Positions 16,256 through 21,136 of a DNA stretch of 21,136 nt are shown in pieces. A model generated the notes under the pieces. It was given only the letters and a program-made list of their open reading frames with translations. It was not told where the DNA came from and made no database searches. The translations under genes were made by a program, and so were the position numbers. The DNA comes from Clostridiaceae bacterium (lineage in GTDB: Bacteria > Bacillota > Clostridia > Oscillospirales > Acutalibacteraceae), in assembly GCA_016292575.1 (NCBI GenBank), contig JAEDIH010000017.1, forward strand, positions 1 to 21,136. Direction: 5' to 3'. Within the stretch, counting starts at the first letter, position 1; each line of letters begins with the position of its first letter.

Positions 16256-16477
16256 ATGGAATATCTGAGCGTTGACAGAATTGAAAACGACACAGCCGTT
16301 TGCGAAAGAGACGATATGTCTGTTGTTGAGCTTGCTCTTTCAGCCCTGCCGCAAGGCACAAAGGAGGGGAGTGTGCTGAAAGTTGAAAACGGCACATATT
16401 CCCTTGACGAAAACGAAGAAAAGCGGCGCAGAAAGCGCATACTTGAGCTTCAGAATATGCTATTTTCCGATGATTGA
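16256..16477 (+). CDS. DUF3006-type small protein
   Basis: A 73-residue protein beginning MEYLSVDRIENDTAVCE and containing a LPQGTKEGSVLKVENG segment, a pattern I recognise from the DUF3006 family. A charged helix follows (EEKRRRKRILELQ). I predict a small beta-barrel-like fold plus a helix. Function is unknown. The start at 16256 has GGAGG (16246-16250) six bases upstream; an in-frame ATG at 16205 lies inside the preceding gene without a ribosome site. It lies 11 bases after the ComEC-like gene, and the pairing recurs in Firmicutes, which suggests a functional link. No signal peptide, so it is cytoplasmic if the call is right. Confidence 0.78.
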   Translation: MEYLSVDRIENDTAVCERDDMSVVELALSALPQGTKEGSVLKVENGTYSLDENEEKRRRKRILELQNMLFSDD

Positions 16478-16492
16478 TTGTGAGGTTTAACT

Positions 16493-17869
16493 ATGGAATA
16501 CAGAATTGAGCATGACTCAATGGGAGAGATTAAAGTTCCGGCAAACAAGCTTTGGGGCGCACAGACCGAGCGCAGCTTTGAAAATTTTCGCATCGGTACG
16601 GGTATTGAAACCATGCCGCGCGAAATTACACATGCGTTCGGAATATTAAAAAAAGCCGCCGCACTTGCAAACGCCTCTCTTCGTCCCGATAAGATGACGG
16701 ACGAAAAGCTTGAAGCTGTTTGCAAGGCCTGCGACGAAGTCATTTCAGGCAGTCTCAATGAGCATTTTCCGCTTGTTGTCTGGCAGACCGGTTCCGGCAC
16801 GCAGTCAAACATGAACGCAAACGAGGTTATTGCAAACAGGGCAAACAGCATTGCCGGAAAAAAGCTCTGCCATCCGAACGATGATATAAACATGAGCCAG
16901 TCCTCAAACGACACCTTTCCCACAGCGATGAATATTTCCGCTGTTCTTGCAGTTGAAGAAAAGCTCATTCCTGCCATTGAAGCGCTTGTTTCAACTTTCA
17001 AAAAGCTTGAAATTGAAAACGAGGGCGTTGTAAAATCCGGTCGTACCCATTTGCAGGACGCTGTTCCGATTTCATTTTCGCAGGAAATATCGGGCTGGCG
17101 CGCAAGCTTGGAAAAAGACGCCGAGCTTTTGAAGCAGGCTGCTTCTTCGCTCTATCCGCTCGCTTTGGGCGGCACGGCTGTCGGCACGGGACTCAATGCG
17201 CCGAAAGGCTTTGACGTTCTTGTTGCCGAAAATGTTGCAAAGCTTACGGGAAAGCCCTTTATCAGCGCGGAAAACAAGTTTCACGCGCTTTCCTCAAAAG
17301 GTGAGTTTGTTTTTGCTCACGGTGCCGTTAAGGCGACTGCCTGCGATATGATGAAGATTGCAAACGACGTGCGCTGGCTGGCCTCCGGTCCGCGCTGCGG
17401 TCTCGGCGAAATCAGTATACCGGCAAACGAGCCCGGCTCGTCAATTATGCCGGGGAAAGTCAATCCCACTCAGTGCGAGGCAGTAACAATGGTTGCCGTT
17501 CAGGTAATGGGTAACGACGCTGCCATAACCGTTGCCGCATCGCAGGGCAATTTTGAACTGAATGTTTTCATGCCTGTTGCAGCCTATAATTTTTTGCAGT
17601 CGGTACGGCTGCTTGCAGACGCCATAGCTTCCTTTAACAAAAACTGTGCCTGTGGAATTAAGGCCGAGAGAGAAAAAATGCATTCAAATCTTCATAATTC
17701 GCTCATGCTTGTAACGGCGCTCAACCCGTATATCGGATATGAAAACGCTGCAAAAACCGCTAAAAAAGCCTATAATGAAAACATCTCGCTAAAAGAAGCC
17801 TGTGTAAGTCTCGGCTTCCTCAGCGAGGAAAAATTCGATGAAGTTTTTCACCCGGAACAGATGGTATAA
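16493..17869 (+). CDS. fumC: Class II fumarate hydratase
   Basis: Interconverts fumarate and malate without an iron-sulfur cluster, so it tolerates oxygen. The 458 residues show the N-terminal start common to the family (VPANKLWGAQTERSF), GSGTQSNMNANEV, SSNDTFPT and SGRTHLQDA with H186. The superfamily signature GSSIMPGKVNPTQ (315-327) includes the active-site serine loop and K322-N324. Length is standard for FumC. Aspartase and argininosuccinate lyase are relatives, but GTQSNMN and the overall similarity favour fumarase. The ribosome site is TGAGG (16481-16485), 15 bases after DUF3006, so it is likely co-transcribed. Transcription ends at the hairpin directly downstream. Biologically it would serve a partial, probably reductive, TCA branch in an anaerobe. 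Confidence 0.94.
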   Translation: MEYRIEHDSMGEIKVPANKLWGAQTERSFENFRIGTGIETMPREITHAFGILKKAAALANASLRPDKMTDEKLEAVCKACDEVISGSLNEHFPLVVWQTGSGTQSNMNANEVIANRANSIAGKKLCHPNDDINMSQSSNDTFPTAMNISAVLAVEEKLIPAIEALVSTFKKLEIENEGVVKSGRTHLQDAVPISFSQEISGWRASLEKDAELLKQAASSLYPLALGGTAVGTGLNAPKGFDVLVAENVAKLTGKPFISAENKFHALSSKGEFVFAHGAVKATACDMMKIANDVRWLASGPRCGLGEISIPANEPGSSIMPGKVNPTQCEAVTMVAVQVMGNDAAITVAASQGNFELNVFMPVAAYNFLQSVRLLADAIASFNKNCACGIKAEREKMHSNLHNSLMLVTALNPYIGYENAAKTAKKAYNENISLKEACVSLGFLSEEKFDEVFHPEQMV

Positions 17870-17872
17870 TAA

Positions 17873-17908
17873 AAACAGCGGCGTTCCCGGTGAACAAAGC
17901 CGCTGTTT
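17873..17908. terminator. Bidirectional terminator between fumC and tRNA-Leu
   Basis: AAACAGCGGC (17873-17882) and GCCGCTGTTT (17899-17908) form a perfect 10-pair stem with a 16-base loop. On the minus strand it is followed by TTTTTATT, a proper terminator for the tRNA. On the plus strand it has only three Ts in the stem, giving weaker termination of the fumC transcript. It begins three bases after fumC and abuts the tRNA CCA end. Confidence 0.85.
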
Positions 17909-17909
17909 C

Positions 17910-17993
17910 TGGTGCGGGTAACAGGGGTCGAACCTGCACGCCGAGGGCACAAGATCCTAAATCTTGCGTGTCTGCCAATTCCACCATACCCGC
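17910..17993 (-). tRNA. tRNA-Leu (anticodon UAG)
   Basis: The minus strand gives an 84-base tRNA with a seven-pair acceptor stem GCGGGTA/TACCCGC, discriminator A and encoded CCA (plus 17910-17912). The D arm starts TGGTGGAATTGGCAGACAC. The anticodon arm is CAAGA-TTTAGGA-TCTTG with TAG at 34-36. A long variable arm (TGCCCTCGGCGT region) and a GTTCGAC T loop follow. The long variable arm plus TAG identify leucine, reading CUA and, by wobble, other CUN codons. It is the only gene transcribed leftward in the interior of the window. Confidence 0.97.
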
Positions 17994-18006
17994 ATATATT
18001 ACCGTG

Positions 18007-18035
18007 ATTATACAATAATTTGCCCCTTTTGTCAA
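18007..18035 (-). promoter_or_regulatory. Consensus sigma-A promoter of tRNA-Leu
   Basis: On the minus strand TTGACA (plus 18030-18035), a 17-base spacer and TATAAT (plus 18007-18012) match the consensus 12/12 with ideal spacing. The predicted start near 18000 is about seven bases before the mature tRNA 5' end. The spacer contains a GGGG stretch. Such strength is expected for a stable RNA. Confidence 0.9.
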
Positions 18036-18107
18036 GAAACGGACGTTTTGGTTGTTCCGGAATTCATTTTTTCTGCGGCGCTGCATAGTAATTTACGGGT
18101 GATTACT

Positions 18108-18845
18108 ATGAATAAGCATTTTTATAAGATAATCAGCGCAAAGCAGTTCATTTTTACGCTGTGCGCCGTTTTTGTCTCAGCCTTGCTGATATTCGGAATT
18201 GATATAGTCTATTCTACCGCAAAATCCGAAAGCGAAAAAAAGACTTTGCCTGTGATAATAATCGACCCCGGACACGGCGGTGAAGACGGCGGAGCGCAGT
18301 CCTCAAGCGGAATACTTGAAAAGGATATCAATCTTTCAATTTCAATGAAGCTGAAAGCAGTGTTTGAGTCGCTTGGTTTTGAAACGGTAACCGTGCGTGA
18401 AACGGATTGCCTTATCTATGACAGCGGCTGCAATGCAATGCGCGAAAAAAAGATTTCCGATATCCGCAACAGAATGGACATAATGCTGAAATATCCGAAC
18501 AGTATTTTTTTGAGTATTCATCAGAATCATTTCGGTCAAAGCAAGTATTACGGCGCTCAGGTTTTCTACTCAAAAAATGATCCGCAAAGCAAAATAATAG
18601 CCGAATACATTCAAAACGCTATTGTTGAAAAGCTGCAAAACGAAAACACAAGGAAAATTAAGCCCTCCGGTACGGAGATATATCTGCTGTATCACGCAAA
18701 ATCTCCTGCTGTAATGGTTGAATGCGGCTTCCTTTCAAACGGCGGCGAAGCGCAGCTTTTGAACGATGAACAATATCAGAAGAAAATGGCCGTTGCGATT
18801 GTTGACGGCGTCATAAAATATCTGAGCAGCCTATGCGCTGCTTAA
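18108..18845 (+). CDS. cwlD: N-acetylmuramoyl-L-alanine amidase CwlD
   Basis: Zinc amidase (Amidase_3) that removes peptide side chains from muramic acid, the first step of muramic-delta-lactam formation in spore cortex. I use ATG 18108, with GGGTGA (18097-18102) upstream. Frames reaching back to 17964 run through the tRNA and its promoter and are not credible. The 245 residues have a signal-anchor segment (about 12-35) and then the catalytic domain: DPGHGGEDGGA (H56), EKDINL (E71), LSIHQNH (H138) and VECGFLSN (E205). All zinc ligands and the catalytic Glu are present. Length matches CwlD of Bacillus (about 237). It implies sporulation capacity or descent from a spore former. No convincing promoter is seen upstream; radA begins 17 bases later. 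Confidence 0.9.
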   Translation: MNKHFYKIISAKQFIFTLCAVFVSALLIFGIDIVYSTAKSESEKKTLPVIIIDPGHGGEDGGAQSSSGILEKDINLSISMKLKAVFESLGFETVTVRETDCLIYDSGCNAMREKKISDIRNRMDIMLKYPNSIFLSIHQNHFGQSKYYGAQVFYSKNDPQSKIIAEYIQNAIVEKLQNENTRKIKPSGTEIYLLYHAKSPAVMVECGFLSNGGEAQLLNDEQYQKKMAVAIVDGVIKYLSSLCAA

Positions 18846-18862
18846 ACTGGAAGTGAAATTCA

Positions 18863-20236
18863 ATGGCTCAAAAGTCAAAAACAGTTTTTGTCTGCTCATC
18901 ATGCGGCTATGAAACGCCTAAATGGCTCGGAAAATGTCCCGAATGCGGCGAATGGGCCTCCCTGCAGGAGGAGGTGAGGATTGCTAAAGGCTCCTCTTCA
19001 GACTCGAAAGCCGCAAAGCCGTTGAGCGTTCGCTCATATACCCTAAATGAAATTGAGCCGGACAATGAAATACGTTATAAAACAGGAATGTCGGAGCTTG
19101 ACAGGGTGCTCGGCGGCGGAATTGTTAAAGGCTCGCTTGTTTTGCTCAGCGGCGACCCCGGAATCGGAAAATCTACTGTTCTTCTTCAAATTTGCCAACA
19201 GCTCGGAAAAAAGCTTGACATAATGTATGTTTCCGGCGAGGAATCATACAATCAGATAAAGCTGCGTGCCGACCGTTTGGGAGTTACAACGGAGAATCTG
19301 CGTATTCTTTGCGAAACCGATGTTCAGGCTGTCTGCGAGCATATTAGAAGCGCAAAGCCCAATCTTGTGATTGTTGACTCGGTTCAGACAATGAACTATA
19401 CCGAGCTTTCCTCCTCACCGGGAAGCGTGACTCAGGTCAGGGAAAGCGCAAATCTGCTTATGCGGATTGCAAAGTCAATGTCCGTCCCGGTAATAATGGT
19501 AGGTCACGTTAACAAGGACGGAAACATTGCCGGACCCAAAGTGCTTGAGCACGTTGTGGACGCTGTTTTATATTTTGAGGGCGAAAGGAATCTCTCGTTC
19601 AGGATTCTGCGCGCCGTAAAAAACAGATACGGCTCAACTAATGAAATAGGTGTATTTGAAATGACCGACAGGGGTCTTGTTGAGGTTGAAAATCCCTCGG
19701 AAATGCTCATTGCCGGAAGACCGAAAAACACTCCCGGAACCTGTGTAGCCTGCGTAATGGAGGGCACAAGACCTATCCTTGCGGAAATTCAGGGGCTTGT
19801 TACCCCCACAGCATACGGAAATCCGCGCAGAATGACCAACGGCTTTGACTATAACAGAATGGCTATGCTCATTGCCGTACTCGAAAAGCGTGGAGGGTAC
19901 TGCCTGAGTAATTTTGACGCATATATCAATATTGTCGGCGGAATGAAGCTTGACGAGCCTGCACTTGACCTCACTATAGCGATGGCGCTTGTTTCATCGC
20001 TCAAGGATTACGCCATTCGCGACGATGTTCTTGCCTTCGGTGAGATCGGGCTTGCCGGCGAGGTCAGAGCAATTTCACACTGTGAACAGCGCGTTAAGGA
20101 GGCTGCGCGCCTGGGCTTTAACAAATGCATAATTCCGAGACATAACCTCAAATCCGTTCCCGCAAAATTGGCGGAAAAAATTGAGGTTGTCGGTGTAAGA
20201 ACAATAAGGCAGGCATTTGAGGCGTTGATAACATGA
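18863..20236 (+). CDS. radA: DNA repair protein RadA (Sms)
   Basis: RecA-like ATPase that helps branch migration and processing of recombination intermediates. The 457 residues show an N-terminal zinc finger C11-X2-C14-X10-C25-X2-C28. A RecA core has Walker A GDPGIGKST (K103) and the RadA-specific KNRYG motif (253-257; usually KNRFG). A C-terminal Lon-like domain carries GEIGLAGEVRAI. The order and length are those of the family. GGAAGTGA lies just before the ATG, 17 bases after cwlD. Its stop overlaps the next start as ATGA, indicating translational coupling. In many Firmicutes radA is followed by disA, the c-di-AMP synthase; here an unrelated gene follows. Confidence 0.95.
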   Translation: MAQKSKTVFVCSSCGYETPKWLGKCPECGEWASLQEEVRIAKGSSSDSKAAKPLSVRSYTLNEIEPDNEIRYKTGMSELDRVLGGGIVKGSLVLLSGDPGIGKSTVLLQICQQLGKKLDIMYVSGEESYNQIKLRADRLGVTTENLRILCETDVQAVCEHIRSAKPNLVIVDSVQTMNYTELSSSPGSVTQVRESANLLMRIAKSMSVPVIMVGHVNKDGNIAGPKVLEHVVDAVLYFEGERNLSFRILRAVKNRYGSTNEIGVFEMTDRGLVEVENPSEMLIAGRPKNTPGTCVACVMEGTRPILAEIQGLVTPTAYGNPRRMTNGFDYNRMAMLIAVLEKRGGYCLSNFDAYINIVGGMKLDEPALDLTIAMALVSSLKDYAIRDDVLAFGEIGLAGEVRAISHCEQRVKEAARLGFNKCIIPRHNLKSVPAKLAEKIEVVGVRTIRQAFEALIT

Positions 20237-20976
20237 GCTTTATAAAACGGGCGAATCTGCCTGAGCTTCCGGTTATAACGGCAATTATCGGAAAAACGGA
20301 CGAAGAGCTTATAAGTTTTATAAAATCGTTCGGAATTGAAATTATCCCTGTTGATGAAAACCGATTTGTTGAGCCGTCAATTTCTTTTCACGCAGACATT
20401 AATGCGTTTTATTTTGGACGTGGCAAAATTTTGCTTGATAAAAGCCAGATTTTACTGTTTAATACTCTTATAGAGCGCGGCATGAAAGTAATGTTGACGG
20501 AAAGCGGTGTCAGCGGAGCCTATCCGGACGACTGCAGGCTGAATTTGGCTTTGCTTTCCGATAAGCTTATCGGAAGAATTGACGTTGCCGATAAAAGGAT
20601 AAAAGAACTGCCGTGCAGGACTCTCAATGTCAGGCAGGGCTACGCAAAATGTTCAACCTGCATTGTTAATGAAAACGCAGTCATTACCGATGATCCTTCG
20701 ATAGAAAAAATCTGCAATAAAAACGGAATAGATGTTTTGCTTATTGAAAAGGGTGATATACATTTGCCCGGACATGAATACGGCTTTATCGGCGGAGCAA
20801 GCGCTCTGATAAGCAAAGACCATATGATTTTTTTTGGCGACATTACCGAACACAGAAGCTTTGCTAAAATTGACCGGTTTCTGAAAAATCAAGGTTGCAG
20901 ATATTCATATTTAAAAAATCATGTGCTGACGGATATCGGAGGAATTGTTGCTGTTGAAGAACTGAAGAGCCGATAA
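20233..20976 (+). CDS. Hypothetical protein, likely DUF6873 (GME/pentein-like) family
   Basis: A 247-residue soluble protein without a signal peptide or membrane segment. I believe it belongs to the family annotated DUF6873, whose name refers to the guanidino-modifying-enzyme (pentein) fold; this is recalled, not computed. Conserved-looking features are FHADIN (H53, D55), ESGVSGAYPDDCRLN (90-104), RQGYAKCSTCIVNE (C140, C143), ITDDPSIEKI, and GHEYGFIGGASALI (180-193). Repeating beta-strand and turn units ending in small GG/GA motifs fit a pentein propeller. Enzymatic activity cannot be assigned, and the usual catalytic set (Asp-His-Cys) is only partly apparent. It overlaps radA by four bases (ATGA), so it is translated with a DNA-repair protein. 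No terminator follows. Confidence 0.6.
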   Translation: MSFIKRANLPELPVITAIIGKTDEELISFIKSFGIEIIPVDENRFVEPSISFHADINAFYFGRGKILLDKSQILLFNTLIERGMKVMLTESGVSGAYPDDCRLNLALLSDKLIGRIDVADKRIKELPCRTLNVRQGYAKCSTCIVNENAVITDDPSIEKICNKNGIDVLLIEKGDIHLPGHEYGFIGGASALISKDHMIFFGDITEHRSFAKIDRFLKNQGCRYSYLKNHVLTDIGGIVAVEELKSR

Positions 20977-21024
20977 CCCGACGGACAGTTTAAGATTTTG
21001 GCGGCAAACAAAGAGCATAAAATA

Positions 21025-21078
21025 TAAAGCTATAATTTACAGAAGGCCGATAAAATGCTTTCCGGAATTATAGCTTTA
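21025..21078. repeat. 13-bp perfect inverted repeat around a start codon
   Basis: TAAAGCTATAATT (21025-21037) is matched inverted by AATTATAGCTTTA (21066-21078) around a 28-base loop. Each arm contains TATAAT (plus 21031-21036; minus at plus 21067-21072). The loop holds AGAAGG (21040-21045) and the ATG at 21055. It could be an operator for a dimeric repressor or an mRNA hairpin that exposes or hides the ribosome site. No suitable -35 was found for either TATAAT. Confidence 0.6.
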
Positions 21079-21136
21079 CTTATTGTTTACGTTTTATTTT
21101 GCAACGGTTTCACTGTCGCGCTTTGCAATGAAGTCG
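21055..21136 (+). CDS. Truncated membrane-protein gene (5' end only)
   Basis: An open frame from ATG 21055 runs off the window after 27 codons. It begins MLSGIIALLIVYVLFCNGFT, an N-terminal hydrophobic segment, with AGAAGG nine bases upstream. The NGFT after the hydrophobic stretch loosely recalls the NGxxDA start of PiT-type phosphate transporters, but the following residues do not match. I do not assign it. Its spacing from the previous gene (78 bases, containing the inverted repeat) suggests a separate or regulated unit. Confidence 0.5.
   Translation, partial: MLSGIIALLIVYVLFCNGFTVALCNEV

Noticed and set aside
18059..18090. Possible sporulation-sigma promoter (GGAATT and CATAGTA) before cwlD
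   Set aside because: Spacing of 19 and mismatches at key positions fit neither sigma-E, sigma-G nor sigma-K well, and the implied start would coincide with the ribosome site.
17964..18107. Upstream extension of the cwlD frame to ATG 17964
   Set aside because: It reads through the tRNA-Leu body and its promoter and lacks a ribosome site; ATG 18108 has GGGTGA and gives a normal CwlD N-terminus.
20977..21024. Terminator after the radA-linked hypothetical gene
   Set aside because: No stem followed by a T run is present in this stretch.
1..21136. CRISPR array, insertion sequence, prophage or toxin-antitoxin pair
   Set aside because: No repeat-spacer pattern, transposase, integrase or phage-like gene was seen; nearly all of the window is accounted for by housekeeping genes.

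Overview
The window is a gene-dense bacterial chromosome segment from a Gram-positive, probably endospore-forming Clostridia-type anaerobe. An Oscillospirales/Ruminococcaceae-like lineage is my inference. The evidence is an RNase J, a GdpP-type c-di-AMP phosphodiesterase, a tilS-hpt-ftsH run, a CwlD cortex amidase, sigma-A promoters with strong GGAGG-type ribosome sites, and moderate GC. Every protein gene reads on the + strand; the only oppositely oriented gene is one tRNA. No IS element, CRISPR array, prophage or rRNA was seen, and there is no gene-free stretch longer than 300 bases.

Region 1 (1-9730) has a leftward promoter at its left edge (57-85) and a rightward promoter (189-217). The rightward one drives a six-to-seven-gene run: RNase J, gdpP, rplI, dnaB, tilS, hpt, ftsH. 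Genes are 2-40 bases apart or overlap, and the run ends in an intrinsic terminator. It combines RNA turnover, second-messenger breakdown, ribosome protein L9, replicative helicase, tRNA-Ile lysidine synthesis, purine salvage and membrane proteolysis. It looks like a fusion of two gene runs that are separate in Bacillus subtilis (gdpP-rplI-dnaB and tilS-hpt-ftsH). Bases 86-188 show nothing I can name.

Region 2 (9741-10785) is a single gene with its own extended -10 promoter. It encodes a polytopic membrane protein with the architecture of undecaprenyl-pyrophosphate phosphatase (UppP/BacA) but without the catalytic residues. This is the most unusual gene in the window. A GC hairpin and a competing-hairpin region separate it from the next run.

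Region 3 (10811-17908) is ftsK/spoIIIE, a YgiQ-family radical SAM protein, a membrane-anchored ComEC-like metallo-beta-lactamase-fold protein, a small DUF3006 protein and class II fumarase. It ends in a hairpin shared with the convergent tRNA-Leu(UAG), which has a textbook promoter.

Region 4 (18108-21136) is cwlD, radA and a hypothetical that resembles the family annotated DUF6873 (GME/pentein fold). A 13-base perfect inverted repeat follows, with the ribosome site and start codon of a truncated membrane-protein gene in its loop.

Most of the window is conserved housekeeping. The candidates for new biology are the degenerate UppP paralogue, the ComEC-like MBL/DUF3006 pair, the radA-linked hypothetical, and the inverted repeat at the right edge.
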